Notes: generated from the letters alone by a model not told the origin. Positions 33,046-44,702 are shown, counted from the first letter of the stretch. The stretch: 64,000 bases of DNA from Dendrolimus kikuchii (GCA_019925095.2 JAHHIN020000030.1:5129001-5193000), one strand, 5' to 3'. A program made the numbers and translations.

Positions 33046-33904
33046 ATATATATCGTAGATTACGATCTAAATATGTCAAAAATAAATTGTTTTAATTAAA
33101 ATAATAAATATTAATTTATATTTTTGAGAAATAAAATCGTTACATTGCAGCCATTAGTCACGTGACAATGAACGCCAATCAGAGCGCGTGACGTCATAGT
33201 GTGCAAAACACAACAAGTTGATAATGAATTCTCAGTGAAAATTCATCGTTTTCCAGTAATTTTGCTGTAAAATAATAGTATTTCCATTGTTATACACTGT
33301 GTTCATACCACTACAACAACCAGTTATAATAAATGCAAGTTTTATAAAAGCAAATACCAGTAGGTAATTTGCCAAAAATCGACGTTGTTATGCTGGGTGC
33401 CTTTTTCGCAACTAACACCAATTTGTGCTCTTAAAACTTCTGTGTAAGTATATAACATCACAAACTACTATGGATACTACGTATTATAACATTAAACAAT
33501 AGCACTTAGTGTTAAAATTGTGATTAAGATATGGCAAAGTATTATTTTTTAATAATTATTTTTGAGGTTATGATAATTTTAATATTCGTAAATGTTGATG
33601 CTAATGGTGAAATTTCTTTTGTAGATCATCGCGAGTATGTTATGGAGATGACGCCATAAGTTATGTGCATTTGAAACGTGATTGCAAACTCCTGTATTGT
33701 AAAGTGTAAAATATACCCAGATCATAAAGTGCTATCGAAATTATCGTCATCGCAGGAGTGAAGAACCAGTATGCACTTCTGCGGACTGTTATTGGAAAAA
33801 ATCGAAGCTGTCACAACTGTGAACCAGTTTAAAATATGTAGTAGTAACCCTAGTTTACCATCAAATTCAAATGTACTTATAAGTTTTTAGAAGAAGGACG
33901 AAAA

Positions 33905-34420
33905 ATGAAACTTGAGGATTGTGCATTATTTAAATATCAACATAATTCTGTTCTCAGTGATACAGCCAGCACTTTAATGTATCAACTTGTTTTAAAATAT
34001 AATGAAAAATGTGAGTCATTTTTAAGAAATACAGTAATATCAGATGCTGTCATTAAAAAATTTAAGTGGAAACAAGGGAGTAATTTAAAAGCAGTCTTTG
34101 GCATGAATTAAGATATGGATGGATAACAGCATCACAGGCTTTTGAAGTAAGTAGATGCAAGACCCACAGTCAGAGAAAATTTGGAGCTGAAACTTCATAA
34201 AAAAAATTAAGAAATGTGGTCTCATATTAAGTCAACAATATCCAATGACTGCTGGTTCACCGGATGGTACATGTGAAAATTGCATAGTAGAAATTAAGTG
34301 TCTCTACAGTACAAACCATATTCAAACTATATTAAAGATGGGAAGCCTACAAACAAATATACTCAATTACAAATATGAATATATTTGACTGCTGTGGAAA
34401 CATGTATATTTTGTGTAACG
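33905..34420 (+). pseudogene. YqaJ-domain nuclease pseudogene
   Basis: An ATG frame at 33905 gives 68 residues (MKLEDCALFKYQHNSVLSDT... ending KAVFGMN). Coding then continues in a shifted frame from about 34096: LWHELRYGWITASQAFEVSR, matching the start of YqaJ domains. After another break it reads CGLILSQQYPMTAGSPDGTC (about 34215-34275) and IVEIKCLYS (about 34284-34310). GSPDG and E-x-K are the nuclease active-site motifs. At least two frameshifts and later stops make it non-functional. Confidence 0.7.
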
Positions 34421-34710
34421 GATCTAGATTTTTCTAATAGTAAAAAATTTAAACTTTCTGTGTAGCAATCAGTTATGAATATGTTAGTGATCTTATTACT
34501 GACAACTTGTTACCATTTTGGAAATGCCATGTGTATCCATTACTTTATCAAAACATATAAAGTAACCACTAGGTAGGTTCTGATCTCATCATTTTATAAT
34601 AAAATAAAACACAAAATGATTTTGGAGTTTCATTTAATGAGGCAATCTTATAAATTAACTAAACTACCATGCTCTAGGGCTAGGGTAACTAGGTTAGTTC
34701 ATGACTACTT

Positions 34711-34854
34711 AAGGCCGGTTCCTATATCTTACTATTCACTCACCCAACCATCAGTTGAATTTTGACATTATTTGTATGAAGCTTATGTCAAATTTTAAGC
34801 GATGGTAAGGTAAATGAACTCTATAAGATATAGGAACCAGCCATTAGTGGACTT
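34711..34854. repeat. fold-back MITE (M2 family)
   Basis: Arms GGCCGGTTCCTATATCTTA (34713-34731) and TAAGATATAGGAACCAGCC (about 34834-34852) enclose a TATGTCAAATTTTAAGCGAT core. Relatives lie at 20.45, 28.73 and 48.33 kb. Nested in the YqaJ transposon. Confidence 0.65.
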
Positions 34855-35994
34855 ATCATCTATAAAGTAAAATTGTTCATGGAAAGGATATTTATTTACA
34901 TATTTTTTATTTGCATGAAAGATTTGATCTGGATGTGTTGAGTGGAATGGTGACAGTGAGGACTCTGTGTGAGTAACGGATGAAGTATATAAAGACAGTG
35001 TCACAGTGACTTCTTCCATTATTAATTTCTTTGAAACTGCTTATACTGGATCCAAATGGCCTTAATGATTTCACAGAATATTTCACTTAAAATGGAAATG
35101 AAGAAACTGATTTTTGTGAAGACTACTAGTGATCCTGCCTGGTCCACAGTCTGGCTTAGCTTAATACTGGATTGAGTAGCTTTACTTCTATATTTATGTG
35201 TCATCAGTACTTAAAGATTTATTTGCTGTTTTAAGACCTTGTAAACCTTCTTCCTGGGGTAAAACTGAAAATAAATTGACAATATTATTATTAGATTGTT
35301 TCAAGAAAATTAATATTGGATCTACTCACTATTAATGTAAGAACCTGTGGTTGTGTTGGAAGTATTTTCAAGAATTAAACTAGCACCACTGGTAATACAG
35401 TACTACTTTCAACTGATTTATTTACACACTTTCTTAATAGCATCATCTTTTGTTCTTTATTGTTATATATGGTCGATTTAGACTGCTACAAGTTCACTTT
35501 CTTCTATCTGGCTTACAATCAAATTCACTAGGTAAACAGCTTGGTTTCAAACGTAAGTGTGATATAGATCCCATTATTTGATATTATACGTAATTTTCCA
35601 TATCATTTAGTAACGTAGAATTATAAATAGGGCTGATAAACACTTACATCAAAATGATCTTCACAAAAATGTGGCCACTTTCTCCTTATTTGTTTACCCG
35701 TTAGACATGTAAAAAAACAGTTTCTATGGTGTTTTTATCGTTGTACTGATACATCGCGGCACTATATAGTGCTTGTAATAATTAGTATTCATTTTTTATG
35801 ATGTATTTTTTAAACTTTTGATAACACTTCAACCAAACAGATGTTTGTTTTGCACACCGTGACGTCATGCGAGACGCCATGACAGCTTGACGCGTTTTCG
35901 TTACGAAATGTCAAAATATTTATAAAATTCCTAAATAAAATATGTTAATGTTGTTTTTTTACTGAAATATTAATATTTTGGCTAAAATAGACCA

Positions 35995-36050
35995 TAAGGC
36001 ACAATATAAATGGGCCGTATGCCTATCTGCTGAACTCATGCAATTAGTAA
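35995..36050 (-). mobile_element. S-family scrap
   Basis: Only AAATGGGCCGTATGCCTATC and TGCTGAACTCATGCAAT remain; this is in fact the tail segment in plus orientation. Confidence 0.5.
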
Positions 36051-36074
36051 TCGGTTTTGTTATTGTTAAATAAA

Positions 36075-36212
36075 ATATAGTCAGGTGACTTGATTCCCTC
36101 CTCATTACATGGCCTAATCTTCTTCCTCTCGATTCTTCAGTCACGACTTTCAAAGATCCCCTTATGTACTCAATTCTCACCTTAACCGTTCTTGTAATAA
36201 TGCACATAGAAA
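36075..36212 (-). mobile_element. LINE-B (RTE-like) C-terminal fragment
   Basis: The minus strand decodes TVKVRIEYIRGSLKVVTEES followed by GRRLGHVMRRES, matching the LINE fragment at 59.4-60.4 kb. Heavily truncated. Confidence 0.6.
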
Positions 36213-36469
36213 GAAAGAAAAGATTTACTGACTAAAAAAAATACGACGCTATACATAAAAAACAAATAATACATTCGCAACATTTTTACATAAAACACAA
36301 AAACATATATGTAATTAATAAATAAATAACTAAGGCTTGTACGTCGAGATTTTTAGTCAACGAAGTTGACAAATCGGCATTGTGCTGTATCGATTTTTTT
36401 TAATCCCGATATAGCGCTGATTTTGAGTGCCAGCCTCCATACACTTTACCCAATAACACCTCTATAAAT

Positions 36470-36474
<5 letters not shown>

Positions 36475-36518
<44 letters not shown>

Positions 36519-36534
36519 ATATATATATATATAA
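36475..36534. repeat. (TA)n/(TG)n microsatellite
   Basis: Alternating TA with a central GTGTGTGTG run. Confidence 0.9.
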
Positions 36535-36639
36535 GTTCGTGTACACATAAACACATAGAGCATATACACAAATACATACATACATATAAATATACTGTGA
36601 TTATATTAGAAAAATAATTTGTAATTTTATTAAATAACA

Positions 36640-37020
36640 TACATACATACATACATACATAACTTCACTCTAGTTCCCTTGCGGGGTAGGCACGGTCAAC
36701 AGAGCGCCATTCAGGCTTATTCTTACACACCTCACTTGCTTCTTTGGCATTCATAGCTCTTGTCATGCACGCTCGTCTGTTCTTAAGGCTCCTGACATCA
36801 CCTTCTGCTAGTACACGGTCAATTTGATCATGGAAGGTGTGTTGTGGCCTTCCACGACTTCTGCATCCATCCACTTTTGCATTGTATATCTGTTTAGTCA
36901 TTCTTTCCACATGCCCGAACCACCGGAGCATTCCTTTCCTTACCTTCACCCCGACACTCTCTTTCAGACCAACTCTCTTTCTTACTTCGGTATTACGAAC
37001 GCGAATTTATTAAACGTTCG
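36640..37020 (-). mobile_element. RTE-type LINE 3' end, copy 7
   Basis: Minus strand, ends at GGTATTACGAACGCG plus about 17 nt of filler. Flanked by a 14-bp duplication TTTATTAAATAACA (36626-36639 and 37021-37034). Confidence 0.85.
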
Positions 37021-37054
37021 TTTATTAAATAACACACACACATATATATATATA

Positions 37055-37320
37055 TGGAAAGCTCATGGAAAGCTGTTACCATCACCTATCGACATTGATT
37101 ATAACACCAAAGGTGCTACTCTAAAGGGAGACTGGAACCTGGCCACTAATGTTAGAACACAACTCATGATTGTTATGGTGGCATAATCTAGATCAGTGGT
37201 AGCCATCCAGATGGGCAAATACACTACCACCTGGCTGTGGGTTGTTTTGTCGCCTCTTACGACAGGCCGCCCGCCCGTATCAAATTGTATTCTCTCTGCC
37301 TGTGCTGAAATCGTGCAATA
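37055..37320 (-). mobile_element. S-family retroposon, diverged
   Basis: Body from GGAAAGCTGTTACCATCACC to GGCCGCCCGCCCG and TTGTATTCTCTCTGCC; both ends altered. Confidence 0.7.
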
Positions 37321-37439
37321 AAAGTGAAATAAAAAATTAACCGATGTATAAAACCCGCTAAGCCGTATCGGACAAGCGTACTGTCCGTTTCCTTAAACAT
37401 AGAAAGGCTCGCGGCCGGTAATGGGACGTTTATTGGCAA

Positions 37440-37680
37440 ATATTATTATTTCCATTATCTAAAGCAGGCAAAGAGGCAGATGACCTACCTGATGGAAAGT
37501 TGCTATGATCACTTATGCACATTTGCAACAACAAGGGCGTTGCAAACGTGATGCCGGCCTTAAAGGAGACTGGAGCGTGGCCAAATGCCGGAAGGCAACT
37601 TAAGGTGGTTATGGCGGCATGCTCTAAATCAGGGTAGCCATCCAGACCGGCAAACGCTCTACCATTTGGAATTAATATTC
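37440..37680 (-). mobile_element. S-family retroposon, old copy
   Basis: CTAAAGCAGGCAAAGAGGC, CACCTACCTGATGG-like tail and GCCGGAAGGCAACTTAAGG body are recognisable but well diverged. Confidence 0.6.
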
Positions 37681-37706
37681 TATCTCCATCATTGCATAAA
37701 TTAAAA

Positions 37707-37915
37707 TCTTATACTAATATATAAAGCTGAAGAGTTTGTTTGTTTGAACGCGCTAATCTCAGGAACTAATGGTCTGATTTGAAAAATTCTTTCAGTGTTA
37801 GATAGCCCATTTATCGAGGAAGGCTATAGGCTATATATCATCACGCTAAGATCAATAAGAGCGGAGCACCAATGAAGAATGTTTCAAAATCGGGGAGGTT
37901 TTTCCACTATTCTAG
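37707..37915 (+). mobile_element. Helitron (H2 family), 3'-deleted
   Basis: A|TC start and the GAACGCGCTAATCTCAGG block as in H2. The GC-rich 3' part is replaced, but a CTAG|T end remains at 37912-37915. Confidence 0.6.
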
Positions 37916-38544
37916 TAAAAAAATAATAGAACGCGAATCGGATGCTTCGGACGCAACCGGGAATTAACTTGACGATGAGCCCACCCTCTTCAGGCGATAG
38001 GCGTGAAGTTACGTCCAAATTAGACATATCCGACAATAAGCGGGTAGTTAAACCTTCTTTCCCGTTTTTGTAAGTTCGTACAAAAGTCACGAGGCACGCA
38101 ATCGTCGGTTATTATAAAGCTTGTTCACCAGCCGAAGCTATAATAACTATCGGCAGATGAACAGATACGATGTATGTCCTGAAACTATACAAGTTATGCT
38201 TGTGTTATAGTTAGGATACAACAAAAATAATTTTACAACGTGATAAATAGCTAGTCGAGCAAGATTTAAATTTTTAGAAAGTGGATAGCCTTACCTTTGA
38301 AGATTACATAGAACGGACAACTCTAGAACCCTAACAACCATAGACAAATTTCGATCCATCCCACTAAAACTATCGAATTTTCCAAGACAAAAGTGTTCTA
38401 TTTCCATTCTTGGTAATGAGATTACATATATAAGTGTACCAAATTTCAGCAAACTTACTTTTTACATGTGCGTGACAGACGATAGTTTGTTTCGCATTTA
38501 TAATTTGATTATATAACGAATTGTGCCGATATTAATTGATATTT

Positions 38545-38705
38545 TTTTTATAGCTGGAGTACAGCAGACAGGCTGAAGACCCACCTGATGGTAAGCGGAC
38601 ACCTGTGGACGTTTAAAAACATCAAATTTTATGACACCCTTTTGGAAAAAGTCTATATTGTAGCGCCGTGCGAAAACCTCAGCTGGGAGCAATTCCAAAT
38701 CCCTA
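38545..38705 (-). pseudogene. CR1-type LINE C-terminal scrap
   Basis: The minus strand decodes WELLPAEVFARRYNIDFFQKG, matching the ELPAAVFPLRYDMGFFKK segment at 13.8 kb, followed by a 3' tail with CCATCAGGTGGGTC and a T-run (A on minus). Older and shorter than the 13.7-kb copy. Confidence 0.65.
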
Positions 38706-38789
38706 CAGTAGGGAAAAGATCAACAAAACCCTCTTTCCTGCCATATGAGAGAAGAGAGGCGATAATAAAAATTAATCCCCACGGTACGC

Positions 38790-38812
38790 AAGAGAGAGAG
38801 AGAGAGAGAGAA
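38790..38812. repeat. (GA)n microsatellite
   Basis: About 11 GA units immediately before an S-family scrap. Confidence 0.9.
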
Positions 38813-38814
38813 AT

Positions 38815-38925
38815 GTTTTTTTATTGCTCAAGCACAGCAGACAGACTGACGGCCCAACTGTGATGGAAAGTTGTTACCGTCGCCTGTGGACATTGGCAAT
38901 ACCAGAGGGGTTGCTGCCTGCCACT
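38815..38925 (-). mobile_element. S-family fragment, poly(A) end
   Basis: T run, AGCACAGCAGACAGACTGACG and TGGAAAGTTGTTACCGTCGC; body beyond GCAATACCAG is lost. Confidence 0.65.
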
Positions 38926-39144
38926 CAACATCACACAAGCTAAGTTAGTATCCTCTTTTAAAATCGTGGTTTTTAATTATTTTTTGTCCTCTCAGGTATA
39001 ATAGTGCTGCTTATTCTGTATTTATTATGATATGTTTATATAGTATATAATAAAGATTTCTATTTACTTATATTTCATATATTTTGAATGTTTTATATTA
39101 TTTATTGTCTACACCGCCACTGTTATGTTTCAATATTTTCCTTA

Positions 39145-39275
39145 GTTTAGGGGCTTGCCTGGAAGAGATCGCTTTAAGTAATAAGGCCGCCCTTTATTCA
39201 ACATTTATTGTATCTAGTTTTTAAGAACTTAGTTTTAATTTTGGTGAACAATAAAGTGTTTTCATTCATTCATTC
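39145..39275 (+). mobile_element. Jockey-type LINE 3' UTR end (LINE-D)
   Basis: TTGCCTGGAAGAGATCGC, ATAAGGCCGCC and ACAATAAAGTGTTTTC followed by an ATTC repeat; same 3' end as at 46984 and 51.9 kb. Confidence 0.65.
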
Positions 39276-39810
39276 AGTTCAAAGTTGTTATGGCGGCATA
39301 ATCTAGACCAGGGGTGGTTCCCGCCAGAGTCGGCGACGGCGTCGGAGGGTCCTCCAGCCGTCGTAGACTACGACCGTGCAGGCGACCGGCGGGGAAACCG
39401 CACCCGCTCGCAGATAAAGGCCGGAGAGCAGGGACGCGCCCCGATCCGCGCGCCGCCTCTCACCTCACGGTGAGATCGCGCAGCCGGAGAGACCCAGATC
39501 TCCGGCTAAAATGGTGAGGCCAGCCCGCAAAGGGGCCGGCCGTCGTCCGTCCGGGCTGGTGGTGAATGCGCGAGCGAGCCCACAGCCCAGACGAAGGATG
39601 CTCGGGATCGGACAGTGGTTTTAGTGGTATCCCTAACCGCGGCGTGGCAAAAGCATCTCACACGTGAGGTGCTTGTGCCACCCCGATCTGGCGAATCCCG
39701 CACCCGGCGCGCGGCTCACGGTCGTCAAACGGATTTACCCTGTATAAAATAAAAAAAGACCAGGGGTGGTAGCCATCCAGGCGGGCAATTGCCCTACCAC
39801 CTGGCATGTA
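39276..39810 (-). mobile_element. S-family fragment split by a GC-rich insertion
   Basis: AAAGTTGTTATGGCGGCAT to GGGTGGT (to 39318) and then AGACCAGGGGTGGTAGCC to CTACCACCTGGC (39757-39805). The two halves share a 14-bp duplication. Confidence 0.75.
39319..39756 (+). mobile_element. GC-rich retroposon inserted in an S element
   Basis: 438 bp, far richer in GC than anything nearby, ending TGTATAAAATAAAAAA, so it was probably inserted as polyadenylated RNA. Flanks AGACCAGGGGTGGT (39305-39318, 39757-39770) are a 14-bp target duplication. No protein motif recognised; it may be the 3' UTR of an R1-like LINE or a SINE. Confidence 0.7.
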
Positions 39811-40100
39811 TAGCTTCAGTGTATCATTCACTAACAAACAAGCCTTAATAACACTATATAGTCGACACACAAAGTTGTCACGACCAAAACTTAATAATAT
39901 TATAACATACCTACACAGTTTGCGTTTTATTTTTAATTAGCAGTTTATCACGCGGCGTTACTCATGTTGACACACGCAATACTCGATTACTAAAGATTGT
40001 TACGAGTACTATAGGTTCCTTTTTCCTTATTCGGCCTCTAAAGGCGATTTTAGAGATAAAATACTTTTTTCTAAAACATGACACATACAACAAAATCAAA

Positions 40101-40315
40101 ATGTGTGCTGGGACACATAGTACTAGTGAAACTTCAACGGACGAGTGGAAAAACGAATAGTAACAAAGTTTTAACTTGAAGTTTTACGGGCAGATTGTTG
40201 ATGTACTTGTCCAATTTGAAAACCTGCCCGTAAAACTTCAAGTTAAAATTTTGTTGCGATTCGTTTTGCCACTTGTCCGTTGAAGTTTCACTTGTACTAT
40301 GTCTCAGCATACATT
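40101..40315. repeat. fold-back MITE with about 90-bp arms
   Basis: Left arm about 40103-40193 (TAGTGAAACTTCAACGGAC, AACTTGAAGTTTTACGGGC), right arm about 40222-40312 its complement, loop about 28 nt. No coding capacity. Non-autonomous DNA transposon by structure; superfamily not set. Confidence 0.75.
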
Positions 40316-40452
40316 TCGATTTTTCGCAGGTTTACTGAAAATTATGATTCTGTTAGGTTAGGTACATTTTAATGAATGCATTTTTTATTTAAACATATTT
40401 TATTTCATCAAACAAACTGAATTCGATCCGGGAACAAAAAACGCATCCACAA

Positions 40453-40653
40453 TCTTTATATATATAATTCTTCTGTACGTATGTTGATAGTGAACTCCTA
40501 AACGGCTGGACGGATTTGAATGAATTTTTTTTGTGTGTGTTCAAGTGGATTCGAGGATGGTTTAGATTCACAATTGGACCCGGTAGGTGGCGCTGCAATC
40601 GGGTTCTAAATTTTATTTCTTCAGGGCCGAACAACGTCTGCCGGGACAGCTGG
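40453..40653 (+). mobile_element. non-autonomous Helitron (H3 family)
   Basis: TC start, GGACCCGGTAGGTGGCGCTG, end AACGTCTGCCGGGACAGCTGG (CTGG in place of CTAG). Confidence 0.6.
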
Positions 40654-40745
40654 TTTACTATAAAATTATGCCGCCTCTCACCACGTTCAGTCTAAATTTA
40701 TGCCGCCACGACCGTAACGCTTTTTCGTGGCAGAAAAATCCTGAT

Positions 40746-40758
40746 CCCCCCCCCCCCC
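40746..40758. repeat. 13-C homopolymer
   Basis: Uninterrupted C run. Confidence 0.95.
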
Positions 40759-41057
40759 GTCTATATAGAAGTTTCACTTCAAAAAACACATAGTGTTAAG
40801 AAACATTAGTAAATTCTGTGCCGCAATTTGCGAAATGAGGTTGGCACTCAATATTTTACTATACCGAAACGTATTCCGACACAGGAATGATTTTCAGTGC
40901 ACACCTCCTAAATTACACATGTTTTGCGACCCACGACAAAAACAAGAAAAATTTCAATTATAATTACCATATAAGAGAATGCACTTAAAAAAAAAAGAGA
41001 AAATATAATGATGAAATAAATACTAATTCTCAAAACTAAGTATATATTACATACATT

Positions 41058-41342
41058 TTTTTTATTGCTGAAGCATAGCAGATGATGATGCAAAGTGGTT
41101 ACCGTCGTCTATGGACAGTAGCAATATCAGAAGTCCTGCCAATGTGTTGCCGGCCTTGAAGGAGAAACTGAAACCTGGCCACTGATGCCGGCCGGAACAC
41201 AACTCAGAGTTGTTGTGGCGCCATACTCTAGACCAGGGGTGGTGGACATCCAGTCGGGCAAATGCCCTACCGCCTGGCTGTGGGTTGTTTTGTCGCCTCT
41301 TACGACAGGCCGCCCCAACGCAGGAAATTGTATTCTTTGCAC
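41058..41342 (-). mobile_element. S-family retroposon (GCCGGCC subtype)
   Basis: Near full length; carries the GCCGGCCTTGAAGGAGAAAC variant also found at 13441. Poly(A) end left. Confidence 0.8.
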
Positions 41343-41890
41343 AATATGTCCTTTCCTTCCATACTCCTCTATTCTGACATACGTCCTCTGTCACACCACA
41401 AATAATTAAGGACGCGTTTCTTTAGTATCTCATAACGCTCCAAATGCTCCGTCTGCCGTTCCACAAGGCGACCGCGGTCGTTATGGTCGTAGCGAAAACG
41501 TCACTAATGACGTCATTATTTCGATCACACATCGCTCACAACCACCCATGTCAAGAGGTGGGTCGAAGTAGGCGTTGACCACAGAAGATTAATTCTCTCT
41601 ATCTCTTGACATTGAAAACGGCGCGATTTTCAAATCAACCAATGAAGTTTGTCTATTTCGTTGACTATGACATCAACGCGCCATAATCCGTTCCACTAGA
41701 GTTTATGATTATAACGTCCGCAAGCAAGTGGAACGGGAAAAATAGCGGTCGTAAACGTGGTCGTTGTGAGACCCTTCTAGAACATAGCCTATGTTGTCTT
41801 TCAATTCATCTCTTTTACAGTCTATCTTTACATTTGTACCTGTTAAACTTCCAGTTTCATTCCATTAACATTCTTTTTGTCACCTGATTA
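41343..41890 (-). mobile_element. LINE-B 3' fragment split by MITE M1
   Basis: CTTTCCTTCCATACTCCTC to CACACCACAAATAATTA (to 41406) and CTTTACATTTGTACCTGTTA to CATTCTTTTTGTCACCTGA (about 41790-41890) match the LINE-B 3' region at 59435-59590. Confidence 0.6.
41407..41783. mobile_element. non-autonomous DNA transposon M1, copy 1
   Basis: Matches 49990-50352 throughout (CCGCGGTCGTTATGGTCG, CATGTCAAGAGGT, ATTAATTCTCTCTATCTC). Ends are imperfect inverted repeats built on CTCACAACG and TTCTAGAA. Target duplication not clear. Confidence 0.6.
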
Positions 41891-43453
41891 AAGAACTAGA
41901 ACTAAAGAAGTTTTCACTTTAAATCGACGTCGATCCTTTTATACGTAATTTATTTAAGTTTAGAACTCAAATAAAAAAAAAATGACGCTCTACTAATTTC
42001 ATATATACTCGTATGTTTATTTTTATTATTTTGATTTTGAGTTTATTAATATCATTATTTTGTTTTCTTTTTAATATTTTTTATGGCATGATAATTATGA
42101 CATAAGAATGATATAGATAAAAAGACATATTGTATAGTTTTTTGTGTGGTCTTGTATTATTTAATTTCTTTTTTTAAATCTAATTTTCCAACATTTTTGG
42201 GATCTCCAACAAACAGTTTTTATTTATTTGATGTGGCATACTGGCCACCAAATATACTAAATGTTTGAATTTAGAACATAGATGTTCTATGTGTCTGATA
42301 GTGTTCGTTATCTGTTATTTTTTCCTCCATTATTATTAAAATCGTCGTTATTATTCCGCACGTGCAGTTTTCATTTATAATTAAAATATTTACAGTTCAC
42401 AACAAATTAATATTTAAAGAAGTGTTTAACAAATGTATGAGCCAAATGCGTAACATGAATTATTTTTTAGGAGAAAATTAGTTGATATGTGTATTAATTT
42501 ACGTTTCTTATATTGTAAGAATTATAATTATTGTATGTTTCCGAAATAAATAAAAATTGAGAGCCTCCTTTTTATGAAATCGGTTAAAAACAGAATGGGA
42601 TATTTGGACGCTGCGACACAACGATTTCAGGGCCTTTTTGAGGGTCTAAGCATAACCGTGATGCGCCTGTGCGGTTATTCACAGCTGCAAACTCAAATGG
42701 ATTTGGTGTTTGACCCCGTTTCTCGCTAATGAAGCATTCGCGAAACGTAAAGGTTTTTCATGTGAGCGAAACAGATAAATGACTTTACCCTATACTGTAA
42801 AGCTAGCTATACACGTGCCGAAAATACGACGCCGAAAATTCGGCTACATACGCTCGCAACGTTTTCTAAGTAACCTATGACACCGGCCGTAATTACGTAG
42901 TATTCGGCCTAATGATTTTGTTTATTATCTAAGCGGAATTTCAAGCGTGGTTGCCAGGCTAACACTTTCATACACTACATACTATACTCTTCTCTCTCTG
43001 ACTATAGTAATGTGTATATATGTCTATCTCTCTCCTCCTAACACGGTGCGAAATGCAGCGACGTCGGAGCGGTTGCGAGACTTTTGTTACGAACCATAAT
43101 ATTGTGAACTTCATGTGAACATATAAAAAGGAACAATATCAAAGGCCGGCCCAATGAACTATTCTACTTATATTTATGTGATTGCGTACGTGAAGTTGTA
43201 GCGGATGTAATGTGGTCGACGTGTTATGTAACTTATAAGTATTCATATTTATTGACTGTTTGAATACATCAACGGACGCTAACAAACTTGAACTATTTGC
43301 TAAAAGTCAACTAGTGGTTATTATTCGGATGCTCGGAAACATTCTTAAAGTATTCTTTGGAAATTCAGGCACAGATTTCTTCTCCGAACCTTTCTTGTAG
43401 CGGCTGTTTGCTTGAGAACGCATTTAATGTATTTTAAAAAGCAATCAACATAC
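41891..43453. other. no recognisable gene
   Basis: About 1.5 kb of mainly AT-rich DNA. Short palindromic words such as GCCGAAAATTCGGC at about 42830 occur. No supported coding frame or repeat. Confidence 0.4.
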
Positions 43454-44001
43454 TGTTACAACTTAGGCTCCGACAAAGACAAATTCCACGTACAGATCTG
43501 TAAAAGCACATTTTATTACCTGTCGTCATTTGATCTAATTGCAATCCTTTTATGATCGTCTTCTTTTGTTCACTTATCTATTGGCATACGTTTCTAGTTA
43601 TTGTGGAGAACAGGCTATAGTCCTATTGTACTCGTTTACGGCCACTCAGGAGCATCATTAGCCATGTGTTGTGGATTATAAGTACAAGCTAATTCTAGGA
43701 AATTATGTTCACGTTGCTGGGTGGGCACATTTGCATGTAGGGTATGAAGTATAAAACGATGGCCCGATTGAAGGAGGGGGTCAGTTGAGCTACAACTACG
43801 ATACGGGCGTGACGTGTGTACATTCGGGAATCTAATAGTGACGGACTTTGCGCGTTTTATTGAATTACGACTTTCTGCATTACGTTTGGATTTTTTGCGT
43901 TCGGTTGTATTTGTACCTGTGTTATACGTGTTTGTATAGTTCTAATAAACACTATAATAATTCTAACGGCATTTTAATTCGAGTCCCGCAAACTCGTAAC
44001 A
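43454..44001 (+). mobile_element. solo LTR (gypsy-like), copy 2
   Basis: 548 bp, TGTTAC...GTAACA, flanked by ATAC on both sides (43450-43453, 44002-44005). TATAAAA box at about 43750 and GTTCTAATAAAC at about 43940. Close to the copy at 19242 but inverted. Confidence 0.85.
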
Positions 44002-44309
44002 ATACCATGCGACGTGTTAGGCGATCAAAAGTTCGGTAAGCGTAGTTGAACCATTTTATGTACATACTCCGATACTTCTACAGACCTAAAAATAATTATT
44101 CAATTCTCATATTCAAAAAGTACGCTTGGTGTTGCCTAATCGCAGGGATGAGAACAGCACTTTTCGTCCCTGGGAAGCGATTCTCGCTGCTGTCAAAAAA
44201 TTTAGAAAATTATGTGAATCATAGACAATACACGCGACTCATGTCCCAACTTTTTTTACGGTCACTGTTAAATTGCGGCATAAGTTGTAATAAAACAATA
44301 TCAAAAATT
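44002..44309. other. no recognisable feature
   Basis: AT-rich flank between LTR and RTE copy. A 142-codon frame runs from 44046 into the antisense of the RTE tail and is not a gene. Confidence 0.4.
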
Positions 44310-44644
44310 GTACATACATACATAACTTCACGCCAGTTCCCTTGCGGGGTAGGTACGAACAACAGAGCGCCATTAAGGCTTATTCTTACACACCTCACTT
44401 GCTTCTTTGACATTCATAGCTCTTATCATGCACGCTCGTCTGTTCTTAAGGCTCCTGACATCACCTTCTGCTAGTACACGATCAATTTGATCATGGAAGG
44501 TGTGTCATGGCCTTCCACGACTTCTGCATCCATCCACTTTTGCATTGTATATCTGTTTAATCATTCTTTCATCATGCATTCTTTCCACATGCCCGAACCA
44601 CCGGAGCATTCCTTTCCTTACCTTCACCCCGACACTCTCTTTCA
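44310..44644 (-). mobile_element. RTE-type LINE 3' end, copy 8
   Basis: About 335 bp, ends at CACTCTCTTTCA. Minus strand decodes GMLRWFGHVERMHDERMIKQ. No clear target duplication. Confidence 0.85.
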
Positions 44645-44702
44645 TATTGCTAACACTGATAAAATTAATATTTAAAGGAATAGGTAGCTTTATATAATAC
44701 AA

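Larger units (their letters stand above)
33110..35940 (+). mobile_element. decayed YqaJ-nuclease DNA transposon (ISL2EU-like)
   Basis: Subterminal inverted repeats: TGACGTCATAGTGTGCAAAAC near 33190 and its near complement GTTTTGCACACCGTGACGTCA near 35850. Between them lies a broken YqaJ/lambda-exonuclease-type coding region on the plus strand. A YqaJ nuclease within TIRs is the hallmark of ISL2EU-type elements of the PIF/Harbinger group. Exact ends and target duplication are unclear. Confidence 0.6.
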
